A DNA stretch of 64,000 bases from Cyclobacteriaceae bacterium (lineage in GTDB: Bacteria > Bacteroidota > Bacteroidia > Cytophagales > Cyclobacteriaceae). Within the stretch, counting starts at the first letter, position 1. Each line of letters opens with the position of its first letter. Where the stretch lies: assembly GCA_020832305.1 (NCBI GenBank), contig JAFIEV010000010.1, forward strand, positions 186,001-250,000. Reading direction: 5' to 3'. The notes under the pieces were generated by a model that worked only from the letters and a program-made list of their open reading frames with translations, was not told where the DNA came from and made no database searches. Both the position numbers and the translations under genes were made by a program. Below, in pieces: positions 34,743-43,265 of the stretch.

Positions 34743-36941
34743 ATGCATTTCAAAATTTGCAAAATTTCGATTTTATTTCTTTTCAACCTATGCTCACCAC
34801 CATTAAAAATCAGTGAACCCATTTGGTTCGACTTTGCTCCTGACTCTCAATTGCCCTCAGGGTCTGTTTTGAATATGTCCCACTGGCTCGACGCACCCGC
34901 AGGAAAAAACGGGTTTTTGCAAATACAGGGTAAAGACCTGGCCTTCGAAAATGGAAAAAAAATTAAATTTTGGGGAACCAACATCAATGGCAGCAGGCCT
35001 TATATACCCCATGATGAGGCAGATGAATGGGCATCTTTTTTGGCTGCTTATGGTTTCAATGCCATCCGCTTTCATAAATTTACCTGGGATGCTACAGATG
35101 GTATTCACTCTACAAAAATAACAGAAGAAAAGTGGAAAAATTTTGACTATTTTAATCAGGCTCTTCGAGAAAAAGGCATCTATTATGGCTGGTCACATAT
35201 TTATGGTCACAGGGTGCGACCCGCCGACAGTACAAGGCTGATCGCCTACCAGGAAATAGCAGAAACTTCCTTCCCCTGGGCCCATCTCAATGGAAGTACC
35301 GCCTCGCTAGTAAATTTTGCAGAGGATCTTCAGGAACTCAACATCGAATTAACCCTGCATATGCTGAACCATGTAAATCCGCATACCGGCTTGCGCTATG
35401 CAGATGACCCGGCCCTGGCTTTTATTGAATTTCAAAATGAAGATAATATTTTCTGGGGTGCCATTGAGCGCACCCTGGAGCAAACACCGACCTACAGGGC
35501 ATTGCTTTGTAAAAAGTTTTCTGACTGGCTAAAGAAAAAATATCGCAATCAGGAAGACCTGCAGCTTGCCTGGAACGGAAAAGGACTTGATGAGGGACAA
35601 CATATCGATATGGAAAACATTTATCCCAATCCGAACCACGGTTTTTTTAGTCATGAATACGAACAGGCCATTGAACAGAACCGGGCCCCTGATCCTCATG
35701 TGGTAGACCGTCTGCATTTTCTTTTTGAGGAGCAGTTGAAATTTTATAAAAAATTTGAAAAAGCCATTCGTGATACCGGCTACAATGGGGTACTCGTCGG
35801 CAGTTGCTGGCAGGCAGGTAGTGGGCTTTCCCATTTATACAACCTTTATGCAGACTATCAGGTGGGTATGATCGACAGGCATAATTACTTCGGTGGTGGC
35901 AACAGCCACAACCTAAAGGAAGGTCCATTTGATAATACAAGTATGCTTTCTCAAATTGGTTCAGGTCTTTTTGGAGCCGGTCTGCAACAAGCACATGACA
36001 GACCTTTTTCCTTTTCTGAATGGATGAGTCTGATTCCAAACGAATGGGTAGCAGAAAGCGCCCCACTCATCGCCATTTATGGCATGGGCTTGCAAGGCTG
36101 GGATGCATCATTCAGTTTTGCAGTTGATTATCCACATTACACACCTACCCTTCAGACCCCTCCCTGGGGCGGAGTGTACAATGTTACCTCTCCATTGCAG
36201 CTTAGTCTGTATCCGGCGCTGGCTATGTCAATCTACAGAAATGATGTAAAAGAAGCAGCAACTTTTGTGCATCGCCAGATAGATTTTCCAAAGCTTGAAA
36301 AAGGTGAAAGCTTTTTTAAAGAAGGTATGGTTCAAGATCATGACCGAAAAGTTTTTCGCAGTGATTTCCCACTGCAATCTTTGGCGGTGGGCAAGGTTAG
36401 CCTGGGCTTTGGTGGGGAGGAAATCAACCCAATTGATGCTGATATTGACCTTTATAAAACAAAAGAGGGCTATTTATCAACCACAGAACAGCTCTTCTGG
36501 TCAGAGGAATCAGCCTATTTTACTGTGAATAGCCCGGGAACACAGGGACTGGCAGGCTTTTCTTCAAAAAAAGTCTATGAATTTGATGATCTGAAACTGA
36601 AAACCAACAATACATTTGCTGTCATTCTTTTCAGTAGCCTCGATCGGGATAAAAGTTTACGCGAAAGCAAAGAATGGCTGATAACGGCAATTGCTAGGGC
36701 AAGAAATACTGGGATGCAATTCAATGAGCAGAGAAATGAACTTGTAGTGCCTGGTGTGGCCCCGATTCAAATTGAACCAGTTTTTTTTGAGTTCACTGCA
36801 AAGAATAAGAAAAGTTTTAAGGTGGAAGTATTAAATCATTCAGGTGTTCAAACAGGAATATCACATCCCTCTACAGGAAATCAAGTTAAGGTCGATGGCA
36901 GTGCCACAGAGACCATGTATTACCTGGTAAGGTTTGAATAG
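34743..36941 (+). CDS. Exported glycoside hydrolase, clan GH-A-like TIM barrel, family unassigned
   Basis: A 732-residue protein with an N-terminal hydrophobic signal. The barrel shows KFWGTNINGSRPYIP (about 75-89) and AAYGFNAIRFHKFTWD, then an N-E pair in FIEFQNEDNIFWG (N232-E233) as the likely acid/base and E426 in FSFSEWMS as the likely nucleophile. That is the spacing and context of clan-A glycosidases. The last 200 residues are beta-rich accessory domains. I could not assign a CAZy family; beta-mannosidase, glucosidase or agarase-like activities are all conceivable. It lies after the susCD/UnbV/haloperoxidase genes on the same strand, with its own -7-like box. Confidence 0.82.
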   Translation: MHFKICKISILFLFNLCSPPLKISEPIWFDFAPDSQLPSGSVLNMSHWLDAPAGKNGFLQIQGKDLAFENGKKIKFWGTNINGSRPYIPHDEADEWASFLAAYGFNAIRFHKFTWDATDGIHSTKITEEKWKNFDYFNQALREKGIYYGWSHIYGHRVRPADSTRLIAYQEIAETSFPWAHLNGSTASLVNFAEDLQELNIELTLHMLNHVNPHTGLRYADDPALAFIEFQNEDNIFWGAIERTLEQTPTYRALLCKKFSDWLKKKYRNQEDLQLAWNGKGLDEGQHIDMENIYPNPNHGFFSHEYEQAIEQNRAPDPHVVDRLHFLFEEQLKFYKKFEKAIRDTGYNGVLVGSCWQAGSGLSHLYNLYADYQVGMIDRHNYFGGGNSHNLKEGPFDNTSMLSQIGSGLFGAGLQQAHDRPFSFSEWMSLIPNEWVAESAPLIAIYGMGLQGWDASFSFAVDYPHYTPTLQTPPWGGVYNVTSPLQLSLYPALAMSIYRNDVKEAATFVHRQIDFPKLEKGESFFKEGMVQDHDRKVFRSDFPLQSLAVGKVSLGFGGEEINPIDADIDLYKTKEGYLSTTEQLFWSEESAYFTVNSPGTQGLAGFSSKKVYEFDDLKLKTNNTFAVILFSSLDRDKSLRESKEWLITAIARARNTGMQFNEQRNELVVPGVAPIQIEPVFFEFTAKNKKSFKVEVLNHSGVQTGISHPSTGNQVKVDGSATETMYYLVRFE

Positions 36942-36954
36942 ATGTTGATAATTT

Positions 36955-36990
36955 AAAAGAAAGGCTGTTTGATCAATCGAAACAGCCATC
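36955..36990. terminator. Bidirectional terminator between convergent genes
   Basis: GGCTGTTT and AAACAGCC form a perfect 8-bp stem (36963-36987), extended by AAGA/TCTT. It lies between the glycosidase stop and the end of the convergent outer-membrane protein gene. The same stem sequence is reused after dnaK. Confidence 0.75.
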
Positions 36991-36997
36991 TTCTATA

Positions 36998-37627
36998 TTA
37001 CTTTTTCCCAAAAATGTATCCGGCCCTGAGCGCCAGATGGTTTACATTTCCCTGGTTTAAATCTTCACCGGGTTGGTTGGTAAGGCCCTGGTTAAAATTG
37101 AGGTTGACAAATAGTGATCCAAAAGAATAGCCTGCCATTACATTAACGCCAATGGTCAGAGGATTTTCCTGATTGTCTCCGCTTCCAAACTGATAATCGG
37201 TTGTAAGTACATTGCCGTTTCTGTCAACAGTCCTTTTTCCCGAAAGCCCCATCATAATGGAAGGTCCTACACCGGCAAAAAAGCCTTTATCACTACCTCT
37301 GAAAACCAGTGAAAGCGGAATTTCAAGATAGTTGATACCAACTTTAGTGATTTCCAGGTCATCGGTATCGATGTTGAGTAATTCATCTTTCCAGCTTTTG
37401 GTTACCAGGTTGACTGCAGGTTGGAAATGGACTTTGCCAGACAACGAAATTTCGTACAGCAATCCGGCGGTAAAACCCATAGCACCGCCAAGTTTGTCGA
37501 GGCCATCAGCCGTTGGAAAGGCTTCTCCCAGGATTCCTACAACTCCTGCCTGAACACCCAGCTGTGCATAGACATTTTGAATTTGAAACAGGCCAAGTAA
37601 GGCCATCGAAAGGATAAAATTTTTCAT
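36998..37627 (-). CDS. Outer-membrane beta-barrel protein (PorT/OmpW-like small barrel)
   Basis: A 209-residue exported protein (signal MKNFILSMALLGLFQIQNVYA). The mature part alternates polar and hydrophobic residues in short strands (LGVQAGVVGIL, MGFTAGLLYEISL, NYLEIPLSLVFRG, FFAGVGPSIMMGLSG) and ends LALRAGYIFGKK. This is the pattern of the small eight-stranded barrels annotated as outer membrane protein beta-barrel domain in Bacteroidota. No function is known. It is transcribed alone, convergent with the glycosidase gene. Confidence 0.85.
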   Translation of the reverse strand: MKNFILSMALLGLFQIQNVYAQLGVQAGVVGILGEAFPTADGLDKLGGAMGFTAGLLYEISLSGKVHFQPAVNLVTKSWKDELLNIDTDDLEITKVGINYLEIPLSLVFRGSDKGFFAGVGPSIMMGLSGKRTVDRNGNVLTTDYQFGSGDNQENPLTIGVNVMAGYSFGSLFVNLNFNQGLTNQPGEDLNQGNVNHLALRAGYIFGKK

Positions 37628-37843
37628 AAGATTATGGAATAAATGGTTATTGTAATTGCCTGAAAGCTAATAAACAAAATTGATATTTGATACGGTCTGT
37701 ATATAAAATATTTCCAGGGTTTAGCATATTATTTTTATACCTTGCTAAGAAATGTAGATAAAACATTTTCATAGACTTACTGTTATTTCGTTTAATTTTT
37801 GACTAAATTGGTATTTTAGTTATGGAATTTTTTTTCTTGAGAT

Positions 37844-39232
37844 ATGGAGGTAATGTCGAGGATGTCGGTAGTTGATGCTATAGAAAGGCAGCGCCATTTT
37901 TTTGAATCAGGTCAAACGCGCAGTCTGGAATTTCGCAGGGAGCAGCTTAATAAATTTAAGATAATGCTCAAAGACAATGAGAAGTTGTTGATGGAATCTA
38001 TTCACAGTGATTTTAAAAAATCTTCTTTTGAAACTTATACCACAGAGCTTGCCCTGGTCTATTTGGAGATAGATGAGGCTTTGAAAAAACTTAAAAAATG
38101 GACATCCAGAAAAAAGGTCAGGCACAATCTTGTTAACCTTCCGGGCCAAAGTTATATTTTGCCAGAACCCCTTGGCATTTGCCTTGTGATTGGAGCCTGG
38201 AATTACCCTATTCAACTTTCTTTAGCTCCGGCGGTAGCTGTACTGGCTGCCGGTAACACTGTAATTCTCAAACCCAGTGAGTTGCCATCTAATACCAGCC
38301 ACACGCTTGCTCAATTGATAAAAACCTACTTTGCTCCTGGATTATTTAGTGTGATTGAAGGGGGTGTACCTGAAACGACGGAATTGTTACAGCAGAAATT
38401 TGATAAGATTTTTTTTACAGGTAGTGTAGCTGTTGGGAGAATTGTATACGAGGCTGCAGCCAGACAGCTTACCCCGGTTACCCTGGAGCTGGGAGGGAAA
38501 AGCCCTGCCATTATAGCGCCCGATGCCGACATAAAAATTACTGCTAAAAGAATAACCTGGGGAAAATTTCTCAATGCCGGGCAAACATGTATTGCCCCTG
38601 ATTATGTGTTGGTTCATAAGAGCCTTGCTGACGTTTTTACCCGGGCTATGGTAGATGAGATTAAAAAGTCTGATTATCACATTGATAATGATAACTATGT
38701 GCAAATCATCAACGAACAACATTTTGACCGACTGGTATCATTGATAAATGCTCATAATGTTTACCATGGAGGAGCTTATAATAAGACAGACCGAACCATT
38801 GAGCCTACGCTGCTCACCAAGGTACATCTCGATGATGAAATAATGGAAGATGAAATTTTTGGGCCCTTGTTGCCAATAATTGTCTATGAAGATATTGATG
38901 AAATACTCGAATATGTGAATTCCAAACCAAAACCTTTGGCATGCTATATTTTTACCCGAGATGCTAAAATTAAAGACAAAGTAATACAGAATATTTCATT
39001 TGGAGGTGGTGTAGTAAACGATACACTCTTGCATATCAGCAACACACATTTGCCATTTGGAGGTGTAGGTGATAGTGGTATTGGTAAATATCATGGATAC
39101 GAAGGTTTCAGGACTTTCTCCCACTTTAAGAGCATCATGGAAAAGCGTTTTTTTTATGAACCTGATTTGAGATTTTCACCTTATTCATCAGGGAAGTTGA
39201 ATTGGATTAAAAGATTATTGGGTCTTTCCTGA
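37844..39232 (+). CDS. Aldehyde dehydrogenase (class 3-like)
   Basis: A 462-residue NAD(P)-dependent aldehyde dehydrogenase of the short class 3/fatty-aldehyde type. The catalytic Cys is C249 in NAGQTCIAPDY and the general-base Glu is E215 in LELGGKSPAI; their 34-residue spacing is standard. GAWNYPIQLSLAP and FFTGSVAVGR are the nucleotide-binding blocks, and LPFGGVGDSGIGKYHG is the C-terminal substrate-side motif. The C-terminus is hydrophilic with no clear membrane anchor. Starts at 37844, 37853 or 37862 are possible; the last has a GGAGG about 10 bases ahead. It is convergent with a response-regulator gene. Confidence 0.92.
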   Translation: MEVMSRMSVVDAIERQRHFFESGQTRSLEFRREQLNKFKIMLKDNEKLLMESIHSDFKKSSFETYTTELALVYLEIDEALKKLKKWTSRKKVRHNLVNLPGQSYILPEPLGICLVIGAWNYPIQLSLAPAVAVLAAGNTVILKPSELPSNTSHTLAQLIKTYFAPGLFSVIEGGVPETTELLQQKFDKIFFTGSVAVGRIVYEAAARQLTPVTLELGGKSPAIIAPDADIKITAKRITWGKFLNAGQTCIAPDYVLVHKSLADVFTRAMVDEIKKSDYHIDNDNYVQIINEQHFDRLVSLINAHNVYHGGAYNKTDRTIEPTLLTKVHLDDEIMEDEIFGPLLPIIVYEDIDEILEYVNSKPKPLACYIFTRDAKIKDKVIQNISFGGGVVNDTLLHISNTHLPFGGVGDSGIGKYHGYEGFRTFSHFKSIMEKRFFYEPDLRFSPYSSGKLNWIKRLLGLS

Positions 39233-39251
39233 ATTTTGAATTTCAATCTGC

Positions 39252-39893
39252 TCAAAGTTGCAGCAAGCCATAGCTTAAGGCTTTTTTTATTAGTCCAATT
39301 GAATTTCGCACATCAAATTTATTAAAGAGATGGCGGCGATGGGTTTCAATAGTGTGCGTACTGAGACATAACTTATCAGCAATTTCCTGCGTGGTATATT
39401 CCTGATAGATCATTTGTAAAATTTCATTTTCCCGCATGGTAAGTTTGGGAATCATACCTTTTTTTTGCTTTTTCTCTTTCAAAATAGCGTTTTCAATAAT
39501 TTTGGATTTGACCTCCACACTTTGATATACTTCTCCGTTCTCTACGCTTTGTATGGCAGCGATCAGTTCATCCCAGCTGTTGTTCTTTAGCACATAGGCC
39601 TGAGCGCCCAACCTGAGTGCAGAAAGCACAAAACTGATTTCATCATGCATAGAGAGGATAATTACTTTTACATTAGGGTGCTCCTTCTGGGTTAATCTAA
39701 GGCATTCCATCCCGTCGATTCCAGGCATATTGAGATCCAGAATTAAAAGATCAGGGTGTAGTTCTTGAATTTTTTGTTGCAAATCCTGACCTGACAACAA
39801 TATATCACAAACATGGTATCCTTTGCCGGTAAGCATGTTTTTTAATCCTTCGGCAAATATCAAATGATCATCCACCAATAATATTTTCTTCAT
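39252..39893 (-). CDS. LuxR/NarL-type response regulator
   Basis: A 213-residue two-component regulator. The receiver domain (1-120) has VDDH at 7-10, the phosphoacceptor D53 in LILDLNMPGIDG, and the conserved Lys in YVLKNNS. The C-terminal HTH (about 148-213) reads LTMRENEILQMIYQ, then TTQEIADKLCLSTHTIETHR, a LuxR-type DNA-binding domain. Its start overlaps the end of the sensor kinase gene by 26 bases, so the two form one system. The targets are not evident. Confidence 0.93.
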   Translation of the reverse strand: MKKILLVDDHLIFAEGLKNMLTGKGYHVCDILLSGQDLQQKIQELHPDLLILDLNMPGIDGMECLRLTQKEHPNVKVIILSMHDEISFVLSALRLGAQAYVLKNNSWDELIAAIQSVENGEVYQSVEVKSKIIENAILKEKKQKKGMIPKLTMRENEILQMIYQEYTTQEIADKLCLSTHTIETHRRHLFNKFDVRNSIGLIKKALSYGLLQL

Positions 39894-41886
39894 GTGTGTG
39901 GTTTACATAATGTACAGGTATTTGAATATGATAAGTAGTGCCTTTGCCCTTTTCAGAGTGCAATTGCATTTTTGCACCCAGTAAGTGCGCTCTTGACCTT
40001 ATATTGCTCAGTCCTATTCCTTTTGCATTCGAGGCATTTTGCTGGTCAAAGCCTACACCGGAATCTTCAACAGTAAGATAGAGATCATGTGTATCTGAAA
40101 GGATTTGAATATAAGCGTCCTTCGCATTTGAATGCTTGACGATGTTTCCAGTCATTTCCTGGATCATTCTGAAAATCATAACTTTCTGAAAATCATTTAA
40201 CGATGATTCATCAAAATCGTGATCTAAGGAAATGGAGATTTTTGTTTTCTTTTCTATTTGTGAAAGATATTCCTCCAGTCCTTGCAGTAAACCAAATTTT
40301 AGAAGACTGGGCGGCATGAGATTATGAGAAACAGCCCTGATTTCATGGCTTACCTGCTGGAGGTTTTGTTCTACCCATTTGATTTCTTCGGTTACATTAT
40401 TCTCTTTAGTTTCCTGTCTGAGATGTCCTACCGAAAGCAATATACTGCTCATGAGTCTCCCCAGGCCATCATGAAGATCCCTTGCAATTCTTACTCTTTC
40501 CTGTTCCTGTGCATTTACCAAACTGTGAATATCCTGCATTTTGTGTTTTTGTTCCAGTAAAAGGAGGCGTGTTTCTAGATTTTCCCTAGTTTTTTCTGCT
40601 ATCAAACGTTCACTTTGCACCTTTTTCCTGTAGGCATAAACCAGCAATACGATAAAAGCAGCCATCAAAATTGATAAGAGCATCCACAAAGTGGCTATGA
40701 AGTGTTCTCTTTCAAGACCTGCTTTCTGAAGCCGGATGACGTATTCACTTTGTTCCAGTGCATCCTTAAGCTGATCTGTTTCAAATTTAATCTCCAGTGC
40801 CTTAATCTTGTCGTTAAGTTGTTCATTATGCAAAGTATCCTTTATTCTATCATAATTTTTTCTATGCTCCAGTGATTTCATAAAATCCCCCATGGCTTCA
40901 TATACATTAGATAGTTCCAGCAATGATTCCAGGTGTAAATGTGGTATATGGTGGTCTTTTGAAAATTGATTTTTTTCCATTAAAAAGGAAAGGCCTTGTT
41001 GAAAATTTCCCTGATCAGCCAGAACTTTACCCAAGGCGCCTTTAGTTTCCAGTTGATCATATACAGAGGGTAAAGCGAGCCTGATTTCCAGCGCCTTTTT
41101 CAATTGATCATGACCTTCTTTGTGCCTGCCCAGCCTGTGATACAGGTTGCCTATGTTATGATAGTTTCTGCTGAGCTCTACCTGATAATCAATTTTTTTA
41201 TTGATATCCAAAGCCTGATTGTAAAAGTACAGGGCAGAGTCATACGATTCCTGCAGTACATGAGCATTGGCCAGATTGTTGAGTAAAGTAGATTCAAGAT
41301 GAAAAAATTCCGATTCACGCGCATAGCTCAGACCTTCTGTAAGATATTTTATGGCTTCATCACTTTTCTTAAGCTGGATAAACAGATTGCCGACATTATT
41401 TAGCGTTAAGCCAATAAGTCGTGGGTTTTTTCTAGCCAACTTTATTTTAAGTGAAGCCAGATAATAATCAAGTGCATCTTCATAAAGTCCCAGGTTTTTA
41501 AAGCCGATACCAGTATTATTGAGTGCTGCATCCATAAAACTCGTGTCATTTATTGCCTTAGACAATATATAAGAACGGGTATAGCCAAATATTGCACTAT
41601 CGTACAGAGACCGAACCATAGCCGAATAAGCTAAAAGGGAAGTATGTCGAATTATAAGGGCGGTATCTGTATCAAAGCCAGGCAAAAGCTGTAAGCTTTG
41701 TATGATGCTTTGCGCACTGTCATAATTCGTGGCCATTAAATCGAAAGCATCGCTATATAATGAATCAGCTGCTTCCTTTATGTTCATTGCGCCCGAGGGA
41801 ATGCCGGTTTGTTCTTTTTTGCTGCATCCTGCATAAAAAAGCGCAATACCTGTAGCAAGAACAAAGATACCAATTACGTTTTTCAT
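39868..41886 (-). CDS. TPR-containing sensor histidine kinase (HisKA_3), predicted lipoprotein signal
   Basis: A 672-residue kinase paired with the response regulator. It starts with a signal ending in ALFYAGC, a possible lipobox. Then come six or so tetratricopeptide repeats (about residues 80-345) expected in the periplasm, a coiled coil, one membrane helix (WMLLSILMAAFIVLLVYAY), another coiled coil and a HisKA_3/HATPase core. The phosphoacceptor histidine is in RIARDLHDGLGRLMSS, and the ATP-binding part includes MIQEMTGNIVKHSNAK and GVGFDQ. The start at 41886 is preferred; ATGs at 41892 and 41901 are also in frame. A hairpin and a DnaA-box match lie just upstream. Confidence 0.92.
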   Translation of the reverse strand: MKNVIGIFVLATGIALFYAGCSKKEQTGIPSGAMNIKEAADSLYSDAFDLMATNYDSAQSIIQSLQLLPGFDTDTALIIRHTSLLAYSAMVRSLYDSAIFGYTRSYILSKAINDTSFMDAALNNTGIGFKNLGLYEDALDYYLASLKIKLARKNPRLIGLTLNNVGNLFIQLKKSDEAIKYLTEGLSYARESEFFHLESTLLNNLANAHVLQESYDSALYFYNQALDINKKIDYQVELSRNYHNIGNLYHRLGRHKEGHDQLKKALEIRLALPSVYDQLETKGALGKVLADQGNFQQGLSFLMEKNQFSKDHHIPHLHLESLLELSNVYEAMGDFMKSLEHRKNYDRIKDTLHNEQLNDKIKALEIKFETDQLKDALEQSEYVIRLQKAGLEREHFIATLWMLLSILMAAFIVLLVYAYRKKVQSERLIAEKTRENLETRLLLLEQKHKMQDIHSLVNAQEQERVRIARDLHDGLGRLMSSILLSVGHLRQETKENNVTEEIKWVEQNLQQVSHEIRAVSHNLMPPSLLKFGLLQGLEEYLSQIEKKTKISISLDHDFDESSLNDFQKVMIFRMIQEMTGNIVKHSNAKDAYIQILSDTHDLYLTVEDSGVGFDQQNASNAKGIGLSNIRSRAHLLGAKMQLHSEKGKGTTYHIQIPVHYVNHTHEENIIGG

Positions 41887-41905
41887 AGGCATTGAGGCCA
41901 TACAC

Positions 41906-41928
41906 CGGCGGAAAAACTTTTCCCGCCG
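41906..41928 (-). promoter_or_regulatory. Hairpin in the leader of the histidine-kinase gene
   Basis: On the plus strand CGGCGGAAAA and TTTTCCCGCCG pair with one bulged C and a 2-base loop. It lies 20-42 bases before the chosen start codon. It could be an operator or an RNA structure near the ribosome-binding region. Confidence 0.5.
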
Positions 41929-41941
41929 ATTATGGATAGTT

Positions 41942-41950
41942 TGTGGATAA
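41942..41950 (-). promoter_or_regulatory. Perfect DnaA-box match
   Basis: The minus strand reads TTATCCACA, the consensus DnaA box, in the divergent region between the histidine kinase and metallophosphoesterase genes. It is a single copy and there is no dnaA or other origin gene nearby, so it is not taken as an origin. It may be a regulatory DnaA site or chance. Confidence 0.4.
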
Positions 41951-42170
41951 ATGTTTTCGTTTTCAGTTTTTTAACCATTAAAGTAGTACATTTTTTGGAT
42001 TTTTTACCAGAAGTAGCGATTTGATTTCAGCTAAAACCCATACACAAATATTGATAATCTGAAGACTGCAAAAATCACATAAAACCTTGTTTATGTTTTT
42101 TCATGGTTTTCATTGATAGTACTTTTAATCCGACGAGGGGTATATACTGCATATATTTAAGCCAATTGCC

Positions 42171-43187
42171 ATGATTTTTAATCAAAAAAAGCCAATATGG
42201 AGGCTCCCATCGCAAGTTCTTATTTGTGCACTTTTGCTAGCATTTGTAAATGTTAATTCAATTGCACAGCAAAGCCTGCGATTTAACAAAGATGGAAAAT
42301 TTAAAATTGTGCAGTTTACCGATATACACTTCAGAAACGATGGCAGCCCACGTGCCGATAGTGTATTACAATTAATGCGAAAAATCATTTCGACTGAAAA
42401 ACCCGATTTGGTAGTTCTTACAGGCGATATTGTAAGTTATAAAGATACACGCAATGCATGGTTGGCCATAACAAGACCGATGGTTGATGCTAAAGTTCCC
42501 TTTGCGGTCAATTTTGGCAATCACGACAGGGAATTCGATCTCACAAACCAGGAGATATTACAGGTATTGCAAAGTATACCACACAACCTTACGGTCGCCG
42601 GACCAGATGATGTAGATGGCGTAGGAAATTTTGCCCTGGAGATTATGGGATCATCGAAAAAAGAAACGGCTGCGCTCATTTGGTGCTTTGATTCCCACAG
42701 AAGTCCTTTGATATCTGGTATGGGTGGGTATGACTGGGTAAAAACTTCCCAAATCAACTGGTATAGACAAACCAGTGCAAATCATGTAAAGAAAAACGGG
42801 AAAGTTTTGCCGGCACTTTGCTTTTTGCATATTCCTGTGCCGGAATACAATGAGGTGCTTACAAATGGTACCATGGTAGGCATGAAGGGAGAGAAAGTCT
42901 GTGCCCCCGATGTAAATTCCGGATTATTTACTGCCATGCTGGAGACTGGTGATATTATGGGTGTGTTTTGTGGTCATGACCATGTAAATAACTACATTGG
43001 TGTAGTGCATGGAATAGCGCTGGCCTACGGGCAGGCTACTGGCCTGCATGGTTATGGAAAGTTGGCTAAAGGGGCAAGAATTATTGAGTTGATGGAAGGC
43101 GAAAGGAGTTTCAATACCTGGATCAATACCTTCCAGCAAGATAAGAACCTCTGGGTAAACTATCCGGCAAGCTTTAGATTCAAGTAA
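42171..43187 (+). CDS. Exported calcineurin-like metallophosphoesterase
   Basis: A 338-residue secreted enzyme. An N-terminal hydrophobic signal (about residues 13-31, ending NSIAQQ) precedes the five metallophosphoesterase motifs: FTDIHF, LTGDIV, FGNHDRE, LHIPVPEY and CGHDHVNNY. These supply the di-metal centre ligands. The family includes phosphodiesterases and purple-acid-like phosphatases, and the substrate is unknown. It is divergent from the TPR histidine kinase and may be controlled by it, but no site proves this. Confidence 0.88.
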   Translation: MIFNQKKPIWRLPSQVLICALLLAFVNVNSIAQQSLRFNKDGKFKIVQFTDIHFRNDGSPRADSVLQLMRKIISTEKPDLVVLTGDIVSYKDTRNAWLAITRPMVDAKVPFAVNFGNHDREFDLTNQEILQVLQSIPHNLTVAGPDDVDGVGNFALEIMGSSKKETAALIWCFDSHRSPLISGMGGYDWVKTSQINWYRQTSANHVKKNGKVLPALCFLHIPVPEYNEVLTNGTMVGMKGEKVCAPDVNSGLFTAMLETGDIMGVFCGHDHVNNYIGVVHGIALAYGQATGLHGYGKLAKGARIIELMEGERSFNTWINTFQQDKNLWVNYPASFRFK

Positions 43188-43265
43188 GTCATATAGCGGG
43201 GATATTGCAAGGTTCCCTAAGAAACCAGCCCAAGATCTTGTTCATGATAGTCTGGGGGAATGCGT

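Noticed and set aside
41942-41950. Replication origin suggested by a DnaA box
   Set aside because: Only one box, with no clustered boxes and no dnaA/dnaN/gidA genes nearby.
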